DNA of 64,000 nt, taken from Deltaproteobacteria bacterium. Lineage in GTDB: Bacteria; Desulfobacterota; Desulfovibrionia; Desulfovibrionales; Desulfovibrionaceae. Position numbers and translations under genes: made by a program. The stretch covers positions 156,014 to 220,013 of the forward strand of contig JAITWK010000022.1 of assembly GCA_031285295.1 (NCBI GenBank), written 5' to 3'. Under the pieces are notes generated by a model. The model made no database searches and was not told where the DNA came from. It saw only the letters and a list, made by a program, of their open reading frames with translations. Shown piece after piece: positions 25,656 to 35,702 of this stretch (position 1 is its first letter; every line of letters starts with the position of its first letter).

Positions 25656-27123
25656 ACCAATATTTGCGCTTAAAACTGCGTCCCTCCAACTCTTCATAAA
25701 TCTTGATGTAGGAGGCAGCAGATCTTTCCCAGGAAAAGTCCATTTTCATGGCCCGCAGCACCATTTCGCGCCAAAGATCCGGCGAATCTTCCCAAAGGTG
25801 CATGGCGGTAAGCACGGCCTCAAGCAGTTGCTCGCCGGAGCATTCATCAAAAGTAAAGCCGGTGGCCTGTGGGTCCGGCCAGGAAGTAATGGTGTCGCGC
25901 AGGCCGCCTACCGCCGTGGCTATGGGCGGCGTGCCGTAACGCAAGGCATACATTTGCGTAAGGCCGCAAGGCTCGTAACGCGACGGCATGAGGAAGCTGT
26001 CACAACCGGCCTGCACCCTGTGCGCCAGAGCTTCGGTATACTTGACTATACTGGCGTAACGGCCCGGATATTCCAGGGCGAAGCGCTGGGAAGTCTCCTC
26101 GAATTTGGCGTCGCCCTCGCCCAGAACCACAATGCCAATGTCATGCCGCATAAGCTGCGGCAAAATCCCATAAAGAACATCAATGCCCTTCTGCTCACGC
26201 AGACGCCCAATAAAGCCGAACACCGGGCGATCCAGCAAGTGCGGCGACAGATCCAGTTCAGTCAAAAGCGCTTCCTTGCACACGCGCTTGCCGGAAAGAT
26301 CCCCGGCTGAATAGTGGCGCGGCAGATAGCGGCTGATTTCCGGACTCCAGATGGAATAGTTCACTCCGTTGAGAATGCCGGAAAGATCATTCGCGCGTCT
26401 GCGCAGCACGCCGTCCATACCGTAGCCGAATTCCGGCGTGAGAATTTCTTCCGCGTAACTCGGACTGACCGTAGTAATCTTGGAGGCGTAATTAAGCCCG
26501 GCCTTGAGCATGTTCAAGTCACCGAAAAATTCCACTCCGTCCATGTTCCAGGCTTCGTCCGGCAGCCCGCAGTTATCGAACAGCCTGGAGGAAAAACGCC
26601 CCTGAAAGGCCAGGTTATGCACGGTGAACATGCTGCGCGTATCATTCCAGAAAGGATCGATCTGGCGGTAATGCTCCAAATAAGCCGCCAGCAGCCCGGT
26701 TTGCCAGTCGTGGCAGTGAATGACGGACGGCGGCTCACCGAGGTTGCGAATCAGCGCCAGGGCAGCCCGACAGAAAAAGATGAATCGCTCGGCATTGTCG
26801 AAATAATCGCCCTTGTGGGTGTTGTAGTAGGCCGCGCGATCAAAATATTCGGCCCGCTCGATGAAATACACGGGCATGCCATTAAAGATGATTTTGTGCG
26901 CATCGGCGGTAATTGGCGCCCAGGGGTAACCAACCGGCACCCGGCTGTAGATCTGCTGGGTTTTATGCCGGTTGTTGGTAAGACGGTAAAATGGCAAAAT
27001 GACCGAAACATTAACGCCGATACGGCTCAACATCGGAGGCAAAGCGCCCAGCACGTCACCAAGGCCGCCGGTCTTGGCAAAGGGGAACATTTCCGAAGCG
27101 ATGAAAAAAACCGGTCGTCCCAT
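25654..27123 (-). CDS. glgA: Glycogen synthase GlgA (GT5)
   Basis: A 489-residue GT5 enzyme that adds glucose from ADP-glucose to glycogen. Landmarks are the N-terminal [17 protein letters not shown] (nucleotide-sugar lysine), [53 protein letters not shown] and the C-terminal [18 protein letters not shown] with the catalytic glutamate. Full length. It is followed by glgB, so glycogen synthesis genes are clustered, although glgC and glgP are not in the window. Confidence 0.95.
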   Translation of the reverse strand: MGRPVFFIASEMFPFAKTGGLGDVLGALPPMLSRIGVNVSVILPFYRLTNNRHKTQQIYSRVPVGYPWAPITADAHKIIFNGMPVYFIERAEYFDRAAYYNTHKGDYFDNAERFIFFCRAALALIRNLGEPPSVIHCHDWQTGLLAAYLEHYRQIDPFWNDTRSMFTVHNLAFQGRFSSRLFDNCGLPDEAWNMDGVEFFGDLNMLKAGLNYASKITTVSPSYAEEILTPEFGYGMDGVLRRRANDLSGILNGVNYSIWSPEISRYLPRHYSAGDLSGKRVCKEALLTELDLSPHLLDRPVFGFIGRLREQKGIDVLYGILPQLMRHDIGIVVLGEGDAKFEETSQRFALEYPGRYASIVKYTEALAHRVQAGCDSFLMPSRYEPCGLTQMYALRYGTPPIATAVGGLRDTITSWPDPQATGFTFDECSGEQLLEAVLTAMHLWEDSPDLWREMVLRAMKMDFSWERSAASYIKIYEELEGRSFKRKYW

Positions 27124-27173
27124 GTGGCATCCCTTCTTTTATCTAGAACATTTTGCGCTTGAGATTGGTATTT

Positions 27174-27626
27174 TCAAAGTGAAAATGCTTTGTTGCCCGC
27201 AAGTTTTTGCAAAAAATCATCTATGATTCTACCGTGATCAAAGGCCAAGGGTGAAGGCAGGCTGTCCAGGGAAAAAAACCGGGCTTCGGCTGCGTCGTCG
27301 CCCCCGGCTATGTCTTCCGGGTTATCACACTCGGCCAAGTAGACTACACTTAAGGTATGCTGGCGCGGATCGCGTTCGGGATCCGAATAAACCCCAAGCA
27401 GGGCTTTCAGCCGAACCGTCAGGCCGGTTTCTTCCAAAGCCTCGCGCACGGCTGCGGTTTCGGCGCTTTCGCCGTAATCTATAAAACCGCCGGGCAAGGC
27501 CCAGCCAGGCGGCGGAAAACGGCGTTTGACCAGCACTATGCCGCGTTCCTTATGATAAATAAGCGCATCAGCCGTAGGATAGGGGCGTTTGCGGCTGTGA
27601 AAATCGTTACAGGAATTTTCTGGCAT
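27174..27626 (-). CDS. Nudix hydrolase
   Basis: A complete Nudix box is seen in GGFIDYGESAETAAVREALE continuing ETGL, matching Gx5Ex7REUxEExGU. The 150-residue product also has PTADALIYHKERGIVLVKRRFPPPGWALP before the box, as in ADP-ribose pyrophosphatase and ADP-sugar hydrolases. The ATG at 27624-27626 is chosen because AAGGA stands just before it. Adjacent to glgA on the same strand, it could act on ADP-sugars, but the family is broad and this is only context. Confidence 0.85.
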   Translation of the reverse strand: MPENSCNDFHSRKRPYPTADALIYHKERGIVLVKRRFPPPGWALPGGFIDYGESAETAAVREALEETGLTVRLKALLGVYSDPERDPRQHTLSVVYLAECDNPEDIAGGDDAAEARFFSLDSLPSPLAFDHGRIIDDFLQKLAGNKAFSL

Positions 27627-27731
27627 TTTTCCTTCTCGATTCCGGAGTTTTTTCAAATAGTTTTGTCTGTTAGGCTCCAAAATAACATAGAAGTACCGTT
27701 GAAAGCAAGGAACGTGAAAATTAGAAGCTAT

Positions 27732-29924
27732 TTATCTGGCACTTTGGCTCAGCAAACCGCCCTGCACCAGCAAGGCAAAATCCTCGCCGCCCAGGCTGAA
27801 ACGCTCCAGCAACTGCCAGTTTTGCGGTATCGACTGAACCCAGTGCGCATTTTCTTCCGCCAGTGAAGCCGAGATGTTGATAGACGGCAGCGCCTCGGCG
27901 TCAACCAGCAGAATCACCGCACCGGGCAGTTCCGGCAAAGGATTGCGAACATCCCACGGCTTGCGAACGGTTTCACCTGTTTCCAGTTGCGTACTTTGCT
28001 CGTTGGCGCGTTCCAGCATTTCTATCCGCAAGCCGGAATAATAGGCAAAGGGGGCCGGGTTGGTTCCCAGAGCCAGCGGAGTGTAGTCCTGCTCCGCATA
28101 GGCCGCGATCGTCCGCGAAACCCGCTGCGGGCTGAGCAACTGGTCCAGCGAAGGCGCGGTAAGCGCCCCTAGCGGCCAGGACAGGCCCACGGCCAGCAGC
28201 AGCATGATCAGCAGCGATCCTTCCGGGCGTCTGGAATTCACCGCGCCCAGCAGGAGGCAACCGGCAGCCAGTAAAAGTGCCGCAATAATGAACACACCGC
28301 CGAGGTCAATGCCAAGCACCGGCAGGCCCAGCCAATCGAGCCAGCCCAGGATAGCTGTGGCCTTGCCGCTCAGATAAACCGGCACAATGGCGCAAATCAG
28401 GGCCAGCAACAGGCAAATCACAGCAAAACAGCGTTGCAGAAGCAAATTGCGCAGCGGCGAAAGCCCCAGGGCCATGCGCCCGGTAATGATAGCAAAAGGT
28501 GCTGCCACGGTAAGCAGATTCAGCGGCTGTTTTTCGCTCAGCAGAAAAAAGGCGGCCAGGGCGCAAACAAAAGAAATCCAGACGAAACTTATGCCCTGAT
28601 GATCGCCGCGAAAAGCGGACTTGACGGCCTGTCGGGTTTCCCGGCTGAACATCCCGCGCCAGTGCGGAAAGAAAATCAGCAGGACCCAGGGCATAAAAAG
28701 CATCGGCAGCAGGCAGTAATACCACCAGGCACCAGGATAGCTCCAAAGATTGCGTAACGGGCCAACAAACTGCTCGTCAAGGATGCGGGCCACCACCTCA
28801 TGATGTCCATCGGCCCAGATACTGCCGATCCAAAAAATCGCGGGCAGCAGTGAAAAAACAAAGCCGAGCAAAAAATCCTTGCGGAACAGACGCCAGGGAC
28901 GCCCCTGCCAGAACGCGAAAATCACCGCCGTAACCAGCGGCAATACCAGGCCGAGCGGGCCGCCAGCCAAAAAAGCCAGAGCCGCGCAAGCAAAGCCCAG
29001 CCCCATGCGCGGCATGGATTCGTGGCGTCTGAGAGCCTGAAACATAAAACATTGCGCTGTGATCACCAAAGCGGCGAAAAGCAGATCCATACTGCAATAA
29101 TTTAACGCGCCGCAAAACAGAAACAGGCCAAGCAGAACAGAACCAGCCGCGAAACAGCCACGCCAGTCCAGTCCGGCCACGCCTCTGGCCATGAACAGCA
29201 GCGCCCAAAGCAGCAACAAGGCTGAAAGTGCCGTACCCAGCAGCATGATTCCGGCCAGGCCATCCGTCAGCACGCCGGGCAGAAGCGCTACTACAGACTG
29301 CATAAACGGCAGCCCGAGCAGTTTGCCTATACCGGCCAGGAACCAAAAATACAAAGGCGGCGAGTCAAAATACACTTCACCGTTCAGCCTCAGGATCAGC
29401 CATTCGCTGTTAAGCTGGTCAGGCAGATTGCTCAGCACGCCAGCCAAAATCGTTTCTTCCGGGAACCAGAGCAAACGAGCTTCCAACAAGGGGGAAGCAA
29501 CCATAATAAGCGCCAGCGCGGTAAGCGTGAGCGGAGCCGCCAGCGCCAGCAGATCGTACAATCTGGAAAGCAGTGTGGCCGGAGCCTGCGGCTCGACTTT
29601 AAGAGGCGGAAATTTTGGCGGCGCTTCGCGCGTCTTTTTCAGCTTGGGAGCATCAACCGGCATGGGCAGGCTGGTCTGAACTTCCTGAGTGCTCAAGCTG
29701 GCTGAAAATTCCTGATTTTCGTGGCTGGTGTGATTATCCGTTTCTTCAAAGCTGTCGCGATTTTCCGGATCTTCCGGTTTATCCACAAGGACAAATCCAG
29801 TTTCGCGGCCCTCGGCCTTAGGCGAATCGCTTGCGCCAGCCTCAATCAACCCGCTTTCACTGTTATCAATCAGCTCGTCTTCGCGGCCCTCGTCCGGATC
29901 ACCTTTATGTTCTGCGTTCATCAC
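27732..29924 (-). CDS. GT39/ArnT-like membrane glycosyltransferase
   Basis: A 730-residue protein. The first 130 residues are cytosolic, acidic and disordered. A GT-C type membrane domain with 10-12 segments follows (about 130-600), then a soluble C-terminal domain. An early extracytoplasmic loop has the acidic LLWFPEETILAGVL and LNGEVYFDSPPLYFW, like the ArnT/GT39 loop with its catalytic acidic residue. Such enzymes move a sugar from polyprenyl phosphate to lipid A, glycans or proteins. The gene begins GTG-ATG. No lipid A modification genes are adjacent, so the acceptor is unknown. Confidence 0.78.
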   Translation of the reverse strand: MMNAEHKGDPDEGREDELIDNSESGLIEAGASDSPKAEGRETGFVLVDKPEDPENRDSFEETDNHTSHENQEFSASLSTQEVQTSLPMPVDAPKLKKTREAPPKFPPLKVEPQAPATLLSRLYDLLALAAPLTLTALALIMVASPLLEARLLWFPEETILAGVLSNLPDQLNSEWLILRLNGEVYFDSPPLYFWFLAGIGKLLGLPFMQSVVALLPGVLTDGLAGIMLLGTALSALLLLWALLFMARGVAGLDWRGCFAAGSVLLGLFLFCGALNYCSMDLLFAALVITAQCFMFQALRRHESMPRMGLGFACAALAFLAGGPLGLVLPLVTAVIFAFWQGRPWRLFRKDFLLGFVFSLLPAIFWIGSIWADGHHEVVARILDEQFVGPLRNLWSYPGAWWYYCLLPMLFMPWVLLIFFPHWRGMFSRETRQAVKSAFRGDHQGISFVWISFVCALAAFFLLSEKQPLNLLTVAAPFAIITGRMALGLSPLRNLLLQRCFAVICLLLALICAIVPVYLSGKATAILGWLDWLGLPVLGIDLGGVFIIAALLLAAGCLLLGAVNSRRPEGSLLIMLLLAVGLSWPLGALTAPSLDQLLSPQRVSRTIAAYAEQDYTPLALGTNPAPFAYYSGLRIEMLERANEQSTQLETGETVRKPWDVRNPLPELPGAVILLVDAEALPSINISASLAEENAHWVQSIPQNWQLLERFSLGGEDFALLVQGGLLSQSAR

Positions 29925-30049
29925 AACGACCTGCTTCCGGGTATATGGTAAAAATATTCCAGCCTGACAAGAATAAGAAGTAATAATGCAATGACTTCCA
30001 AGCCAATCTAAACTATACAGGAGAGATCAAGCAAGCAAAGAAAAACAAA

Positions 30050-31438
30050 ATGTCTATCATAACTTACGTCCGCGCCAACTGGCACGCACCGCAAGGCTAC
30101 GCCGAGGTGTTGCGCGTTGGCCTGCCCCTGCTGGCCGGAATGGCCTCGATCATGGTGGTGCAGTTCACTGACCGCCTGTTTCTGAGCCATTATTCCATGG
30201 AGGCCATAGCGGCGGTTACACCCGCCTCTTTTGCGGCCCTGACCCTGTATATGACCATGTTTGGCGTATGCAGCTACACGGGTGTGCTCACGGCCCAATA
30301 TGTAGGGGCGCGCGCGCCGCACAAGGTTGGCCCGGCAATCTGGCAGGGTTTTTGGTGTACGCTGCTTTGCGCCATTATTCTTTTCACGGCCGGATTTTTT
30401 GCCGAGCCATTCTTTGCCCTGGTTGGGCACGAGCCGGAAATTCAGGCGCTGGAAACGCAATATTTTTCGATTACCGTGCTGGGAGCGCCCATCGGGCTGC
30501 TCAGCTCCTCGCTGGCCGGTTTCTTTTACGGGCGCGGCCTGACCAAGCCGGTAATGTTTGCCAACCTTCTGGCCGCCATCATCAACATCCCCCTGGACTA
30601 CGCCCTGATCTTCGGAGCCTGGGGTGTACCGGAACTGGGAATGCGCGGCGCGGCCCTGGCCACCTGTCTGGACTGGACCAGCACCACGCTGGTTCTTGGC
30701 CTGCTGGCCTTCAACCGCGAAAATGACCGGGAATTCCACATCTTGCGCGGCTGGCGCCCGGATCGGGAAATCTTCGGCAAACTCCTGCGTTACGGCTTGC
30801 CCAGCGGAATCAATATGTTTGTGGAATTCGCGGCTACCTCCTGGTTCCTTTTCCAGCTCGGCGGTCTGGGCAGAATACCGCAGGCAGCCAGCAATATCGC
30901 CTTTTCCATCAACTCGCTCTCTTTCATGCCCACCATCGGCCTGAACATGGCCACCGCTGCCCTGGTGGGGCAGGCCATGGGCCGCCGCGCCCCCCTGGAA
31001 GCCGAGCGGGCCACCCGGCATGCCCTGCATCTCGCCTCCATCTATATGCTGGTGGCTGGCGCGTTGATCATCGTTTTTGCCGCGCCGCTCATGGAAATAT
31101 TCCGCACCAGCAGCCAACTGGAGCAGGAGAGCTTTGAGCAGGTCAAGGCCACCGGCGTCATCCTGCTCTACTATGTAGCGCTATATTCGCAGCTTGACGC
31201 GCCCAACCTCATCTTCATCGGTGCGCTCAAAGGCGCGGGCGACACGGTTGCCACCATGAAAATCATCGTGGGCAGCGTGGTCCTTGTGCTCTTTATGCCC
31301 ATGCTTGTGCTGCACCTTAGCGACAGCGTTGGCCTGCATAAACTCTGGATAATTTTCACCGTCTACATCTTCTCGCTGGCCCTGTTCGCCTTCCTGCGCT
31401 TTAAGGGGCGGCGCTGGCATCAGATTCATATGGTGTAG
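30050..31438 (+). CDS. MATE family efflux transporter
   Basis: A 462-residue inner-membrane protein with 12 hydrophobic segments in two halves and MATE-type motifs: VVQFTDRLFLSHYSMEAIAAVTPA in the first half, and the repeated GLNMATAALVGQAMGRRAPLEAERATRHAL in the second half. Members export drugs and cationic metabolites using Na+ or H+ gradients. It is divergent from the GT39-like gene with a 125-bp gap. No regulator lies next to it. Confidence 0.88.
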   Translation: MSIITYVRANWHAPQGYAEVLRVGLPLLAGMASIMVVQFTDRLFLSHYSMEAIAAVTPASFAALTLYMTMFGVCSYTGVLTAQYVGARAPHKVGPAIWQGFWCTLLCAIILFTAGFFAEPFFALVGHEPEIQALETQYFSITVLGAPIGLLSSSLAGFFYGRGLTKPVMFANLLAAIINIPLDYALIFGAWGVPELGMRGAALATCLDWTSTTLVLGLLAFNRENDREFHILRGWRPDREIFGKLLRYGLPSGINMFVEFAATSWFLFQLGGLGRIPQAASNIAFSINSLSFMPTIGLNMATAALVGQAMGRRAPLEAERATRHALHLASIYMLVAGALIIVFAAPLMEIFRTSSQLEQESFEQVKATGVILLYYVALYSQLDAPNLIFIGALKGAGDTVATMKIIVGSVVLVLFMPMLVLHLSDSVGLHKLWIIFTVYIFSLALFAFLRFKGRRWHQIHMV

Positions 31439-31536
31439 ATGTAGAATAATAAATCCCCCCCACAATCTGATATCTTTTCGGTGATTCGCGCCTTTTTTCG
31501 CCACCTATTGCCTTTTATCGCACTAGGTGTTAGCTT

Positions 31537-31926
31537 ATGATTATGAAACGGATATTAAAAACACGCCTGTTCATGCGCTGGATGCGGAAAACCGACTTAA
31601 CCGATGCACTTCTTGAACAGGCAATCGTTGAAATGCAGCAAGGGCTTATAGATGCGAAGCTTGGCGGCAATCTATTTAAAAAACGGGTAGCCTTGCCCTA
31701 CCGAGGAAAAAGCGGAAGTGTCAGGACGATTATCGCCACCAATATCAAAACGCGCTGGATATTCGTTTTCGGATTTGAAAAAAACGAGCGTGACAACATC
31801 AACAAGCAAGAATTGGAGTTTTTGCAACGGTACGCCAAGGCCTTGCTTGCTTGTGATGATGCGACGATCAATGCACTGATTGAACGCTCGGATTTGGGAG
31901 AAATTAACTATGAAGAAGAAAAGTAG
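31537..31926 (+). CDS. RelE/ParE-superfamily toxin (HigB2/YgjN-like)
   Basis: A 129-residue basic protein with the pattern of the larger RelE-type toxins: AIVEMQQGLIDAKLGGNLFKKRVALPYRGKSGSVRTIIA, then TRWIFVFGFEKNERDNINKQELEFLQRYAKALL. These toxins cleave mRNA on the ribosome. The toxin gene comes first and the antitoxin second with a 17-base overlap, the order seen in higBA-type loci. The region is AT-rich and lies between unrelated core genes, as expected for a mobile TA cassette. Confidence 0.85.
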   Translation: MIMKRILKTRLFMRWMRKTDLTDALLEQAIVEMQQGLIDAKLGGNLFKKRVALPYRGKSGSVRTIIATNIKTRWIFVFGFEKNERDNINKQELEFLQRYAKALLACDDATINALIERSDLGEINYEEEK

Positions 31927-32224
31927 AATTATCGAGGAAATGTACGAATCCATGCGTGACCTGCACGCCATCGGAGCCATTGACGATCAGGAAATGGACG
32001 CAGTTGCCTCTATCCATGATTCTTACAAAGCTCCGCAATATTCGGCGGATATGGTCAAAAACCTGCGTCAAAGATTAAACCTCACGCAAGTAAGTCTGGC
32101 TTCTGTGTTAAATACTTCCACCTCCAGTGTGCAGCAATGGGAACAGGGGGCTAAAAAGCCAGGCGGCCCCTCCTGTAAACTGTTGTATCTGCTTGACAGA
32201 AAAGGCATTGCGGCTCTGTTATAG
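31910..32224 (+). CDS. HTH (XRE/HigA-type) antitoxin
   Basis: A 104-residue partner of the upstream toxin. The start MKKKSRIIEEMYESM is chosen because GGGAG stands nine bases before it. The C-terminal half is an XRE-type helix-turn-helix: MVKNLRQRLNLTQVSLASVLNTSTSSVQQWEQG, which would bind the TA promoter. The N-terminal half likely binds the toxin. The end is KLLYLLDRKGIAALL, very similar in layout to YgjM/HigA2 proteins. Confidence 0.87.
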   Translation: MKKKSRIIEEMYESMRDLHAIGAIDDQEMDAVASIHDSYKAPQYSADMVKNLRQRLNLTQVSLASVLNTSTSSVQQWEQGAKKPGGPSCKLLYLLDRKGIAALL

Positions 32225-32444
32225 TAAGGTATAGACAAAAAACAAAATGCTCCAACAGAGCTTGGCACTGTCAGAGCAAAGTAATGATTTCAAGCTTAAC
32301 TAACTTAATTATTTAAATTTGCTAAGATGAGTTCAGCATTAGCAAATTGCTGAAGGTGAAATGCGTGTTTTCTGCCGTAATTCTTTGCAGACAGCTGGCA
32401 GGAATATAGTGAGCTTTCAATCCGCCATCCCCGCGTTCATAAAA

Positions 32445-32639
32445 CTACGCGAAATCATTATCATTTTCTTTAATCGTAAATAATTTTCGTAATTCAGGTG
32501 TATCCAAAACAAAAAATCCGTGCGCATTCGCCTTTTCTCCAATACGTAATTCAGTATCTTCAACTAATAACAAGATATCATCATCCTTGAGTAATTTTTT
32601 AACTATTCCATCAGCATTAAATAACGACAACCATTCCAT
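32445..32639 (-). CDS. Small hypothetical protein, possibly a remnant
   Basis: A 64-residue AT-rich frame (MEWLSLFNADGIVKK...) with a charged central part (LKDDDILLLVEDTELRIGEKANAHGFFVL). It has no clear ribosome site and no recognisable domain. It may be a real accessory gene or a fragment left beside the TA cassette. The 220 bases before it (32225-32444) hold no other gene. Confidence 0.35.
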   Translation of the reverse strand: MEWLSLFNADGIVKKLLKDDDILLLVEDTELRIGEKANAHGFFVLDTPELRKLFTIKENDNDFA

Positions 32640-32686
32640 TGGAACAACACGCCTAATCTCTTTTGTTTAGAGGCTGCATATCATTC

Positions 32687-33787
32687 TTAAACAAACTCCC
32701 AATCCGGCGGGCAGCTCGCCGAAAACTCAGGCAGAATCAATTCAAAGTGGTGCAGATAAAGGCGATCAGGTGACACGTCGGGCGGTGTTTCCGGCCCGTA
32801 AAGCGGATCGCCAGCCAGCGGAAAACCGGCGGCGGCGAGATGTGCGCGAATCTGATGCCTGGACCCGCGCCAAATTTGCACCTCCAGCAAGGAAAATTCG
32901 CCGCGCAATCCCGGCTGATCCAGATCCAAGAATTGAAGCAGCGTCACTGCCGTATGCCGGGTACGGTCAGGCTCGGCGCAGTCCAATACCTTACTAATCC
33001 TGCGCCCGTCCGTATCCATAGCTCTATCCAGTAACAGGCTTTGCGGCGTCCGACCGTGCGCCAAAGCCAGATATTTTTTTACCGCCTCGCCCCTGCGCTC
33101 ACAGGCGCGAAAAAATTCCCGCCGCTCCGGGCCAAAAGACAGCAAAAGCAGGCCGGAAGTGGCTGTATCCAGACGATTGCACAAGAGCGGCGTTTCCGGG
33201 GGCATCTGAGCCTCCTGGCCGATTTGCGGAGACTGCGCGGCATGAAGAGTCTGGCTGCTTGCGGCAGTAAAATCACGCCATAGTCCGGCCCAGCCGCTGT
33301 TCAGCAAAGCTTCGGCGCTGGACAGATTCCCGCCAGCCAGAGCCGCACTGGGCAGGCCAGCCGGTTTGGCCAGCGCGGCAAAACCGCCGCCCATCGCTAT
33401 CAGGCGTATTATTGGCTTTTGCTGAGTTCCCGATGATGGCTGCGATTTCCGTATCTCTGACGACTCAGGCAGGCCTGACGGCCCAGACAACTCAGGCGAA
33501 GCGCCCTCAACTTTCTGCGACAGCACCTGCACCACTTGCCCCGGCCTGACTTTATAGGCGGGCGGGCGGGGGGTTCCGTTCACCGTTACCGTGCGCCACT
33601 CCCACAATCTGCGTCTGGCCCGCAACCCAAGCTCTGGGAAAAGATCGGCCAAAACAGCGTCCAGGCGCTCGCCATCCTGCCCCGCCGAAACTTCGCAAAC
33701 AGCGCCCAATTGCCCGCCGCCCTGCTCCGCCGCGACCTCGCGGGTGAGGATTTTTTTTTCGGAAGTAACGTCTTCATGCTCGCGCAT
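32687..33787 (-). CDS. RluA-family pseudouridine synthase
   Basis: A 366-residue enzyme that isomerises uridines in rRNA or tRNA. An S4 RNA-binding domain (about 38-90, GERLDAVLADLFPELGLRARRRL) precedes the catalytic domain. The latter has the catalytic Asp207 in NRLDTATSGLLLL, the GSRHQIRAHLAAAGFPLAGDPLYG segment and a C-terminal LYLHHFEL. A low-complexity linker (about 93-123, rich in Ser, Pro and Glu) joins the domains. The target base is not assignable (RluC/RluD-like). It is divergent from glmU. Confidence 0.87.
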   Translation of the reverse strand: MREHEDVTSEKKILTREVAAEQGGGQLGAVCEVSAGQDGERLDAVLADLFPELGLRARRRLWEWRTVTVNGTPRPPAYKVRPGQVVQVLSQKVEGASPELSGPSGLPESSEIRKSQPSSGTQQKPIIRLIAMGGGFAALAKPAGLPSAALAGGNLSSAEALLNSGWAGLWRDFTAASSQTLHAAQSPQIGQEAQMPPETPLLCNRLDTATSGLLLLSFGPERREFFRACERRGEAVKKYLALAHGRTPQSLLLDRAMDTDGRRISKVLDCAEPDRTRHTAVTLLQFLDLDQPGLRGEFSLLEVQIWRGSRHQIRAHLAAAGFPLAGDPLYGPETPPDVSPDRLYLHHFELILPEFSASCPPDWEFV

Positions 33788-33843
33788 TTTTATGGTAATC
33801 CTCTAAGTTGTATAATGCTCTACATCAAAAGTAAGGAACATCT

Positions 33844-35220
33844 ATGAATATCAATAACAATATGGGCGCTCTGGTACTGGCCGCCGGCAAGGGAACCCGC
33901 ATGCATTCCTCTTTGCCCAAGGTTTTGCATACCATCCTGGGTGTTCCCATGCTGAGTCTGGTAATTAACGCGCTTAAGCCGATTTTTCCCCAACATGTGC
34001 GTCTGGTACTCGGGCACCAGTCCGATTTGGTGCGGGAGACCATCAAGGATAATGATTGCGGCATCATCCTGCAAGCGGAACAACTCGGAACCGGCCACGC
34101 TTTGCGCACGGCCTGGCCGGATCTCAAGGCTGCCGGGCTGGAATACGTTCTGGTGGTAAACGGCGATACCCCCCTGCTCAAAACCGAGCGCCTTACCTGG
34201 TTTATCAAACACTGCCTGCAAGCCGAGGCGGACCTTGCCTTTATGACTCTGACGCTGGATGATCCAGCCTCCTTTGGCCGGGTGCTGCGCGTCAAGGGCA
34301 AGGTAGCCGCCGTACTGGAGGCCAAGGATTATGACGCGGTGCTGCACGGGCCGGAGCCGAAGGAAATCAATGCCGGTATTTACTTCCTGCGTATGCAAAG
34401 CGTGGAGTACCTGCTGGACAAGCTTACCCGCGCAAACAAAAGCAACGAGTATTATATTACGGATCTCATCGCTCTGGGAGCCGAATCCGGCCTGAATGTC
34501 ATCGGTCTGGACCAGGGCCGGGATGACACCCTGCTCGGCGTCAATACCCCGCACGAGCTTTCGCGTTCCGAAGAACTTTTGCGCTCCGAAATCGTAACCG
34601 GCTGGATGCAAAAAGGCGCGCTCATACGCAACCCTTACGCCACCCGCATCAGTCCGGCAGCAGTACTGGAGCCGGGTTGCGAAATTTGCGGCCCCTGCGA
34701 AATTTACGGCGCAAGCCGCATTGCTTCCGGGGTGGTGATGGAATCGCATATCTGGGCCAATAATGTCCGCATAGATTCCGGCACCCGCGTAAGAGCGTTT
34801 TCACACCTGGAAGACGCCCACATCGGCCCGAACTGCACGGTTGGCCCCTTTGCCCGCCTGCGGCCCGGCAGCGAGATGGCGGAAAACGCCCATGTCGGCA
34901 ACTTTGTGGAAATGAAAAAAACCAGGCTGGGAGTTGGCTCCAAGGCCAACCACCTTACCTATCTGGGTGATGCCGAAATCGGAGCTGGCGTCAATATCGG
35001 AGCCGGTACCATTACCTGCAATTACGATGGCAAGCATAAACACCAGACCCGCATTGAATCCGGCGCGTTTATCGGCTCCAACGCCTCACTGGTGGCCCCG
35101 GTGAGCATAGGCGAAAACGCGCTGGTGGGGGCCGGTTCGGTCATCACCAAAGATGTCCCGCCGGAAAGTCTGGCCATAGCGCGAGAAAAGCAGAAGAATC
35201 TGCCGCGCAGGCCAGCCTGA
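33844..35220 (+). CDS. glmU: Bifunctional GlmU
   Basis: GlmU acetylates glucosamine-1-phosphate and couples it to UTP to give UDP-GlcNAc, the precursor of peptidoglycan and lipid A. The N-terminal uridyltransferase starts with VLAAGKGTRMHSSLPKVLH. The C-terminal half is a left-handed beta-helix with hexapeptide repeats (IGPNCTVGPFARLRPG, VGNFVEMKKTRLG, IGAGVNIGAGTITCNYDGKHKHQT). Length 458 is normal. AAGGAACATCT precedes the ATG. It begins the glmU - zapA - 6S RNA - rny block. Confidence 0.95.
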   Translation: MNINNNMGALVLAAGKGTRMHSSLPKVLHTILGVPMLSLVINALKPIFPQHVRLVLGHQSDLVRETIKDNDCGIILQAEQLGTGHALRTAWPDLKAAGLEYVLVVNGDTPLLKTERLTWFIKHCLQAEADLAFMTLTLDDPASFGRVLRVKGKVAAVLEAKDYDAVLHGPEPKEINAGIYFLRMQSVEYLLDKLTRANKSNEYYITDLIALGAESGLNVIGLDQGRDDTLLGVNTPHELSRSEELLRSEIVTGWMQKGALIRNPYATRISPAAVLEPGCEICGPCEIYGASRIASGVVMESHIWANNVRIDSGTRVRAFSHLEDAHIGPNCTVGPFARLRPGSEMAENAHVGNFVEMKKTRLGVGSKANHLTYLGDAEIGAGVNIGAGTITCNYDGKHKHQTRIESGAFIGSNASLVAPVSIGENALVGAGSVITKDVPPESLAIAREKQKNLPRRPA

Positions 35221-35238
35221 GGCTAATCTTAAAGCTTA

Positions 35239-35301
35239 TAGGTAATTCTATCATTTTGGGTACACCGGACGGAATATCGCGGCAAAATGAGGAACTACCT
35301 A
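35239..35301. repeat. Short hairpin related to the type 1 repeat arm
   Basis: Arms 35239-35258 and 35283-35301 pair imperfectly, with TCATTTTG and CAAAATGA perfect. The right arm read on the minus strand, TAGGTAGTTCCTCATTTTGC, matches the type 1 arm of the dispersed family. The core is absent. It lies 19 bases after the glmU stop and may act as its terminator. Confidence 0.55.
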
Positions 35302-35421
35302 CTTGCTTAAATAAATGGTTATGAGTATACTGATGGCATGGCGATAATTGTCGCCGAAAACGCATCTGGAATGTATTTGGCAAAGCCAGATGTCAAGTTG
35401 ACTTGCTTATTCGAGTGCGAC

Positions 35422-35688
35422 ATGCAGACTTTTACCTTGGATGTGCTTGGCCTGGAGATATCCTTTAAAGCGGATGCCGACCCGGCACGGCTTGAACAAG
35501 CAAGACAAATGCTGAACAAGAGATATGACATTCTGAAACAGCATGGCAGGCATCTTAGCAAAGAGAAACTTCTGACCTTTTTGGCTCTGGCCCTGGCGGA
35601 CGACTTGCTCGTCCTTACAGAAAAGCTGGAAACAGCCGGGGACAAGGTGCAGGAGATAGTGACAAAAATAGAAAATGGCATGAGTTAA
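35422..35688 (+). CDS. zapA: Cell division protein ZapA
   Basis: ZapA binds FtsZ in the cytosol and bundles Z-ring filaments. The product has the N-terminal TLDVLGLEISFKADADPARLEQARQML globular part and a C-terminal coiled coil (LTFLALALADDLLVLTEKLETAG). The ATG at 35422 gives 88 residues, in line with the family, and starts right before the conserved strand. An ATG at 35338 would add 28 residues not expected in ZapA. Position between glmU and 6S RNA supports the call, since zapA precedes 6S RNA in many proteobacteria. Confidence 0.82.
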   Translation: MQTFTLDVLGLEISFKADADPARLEQARQMLNKRYDILKQHGRHLSKEKLLTFLALALADDLLVLTEKLETAGDKVQEIVTKIENGMS

Positions 35689-35702
35689 CTCATGCGAAAA
35701 AG

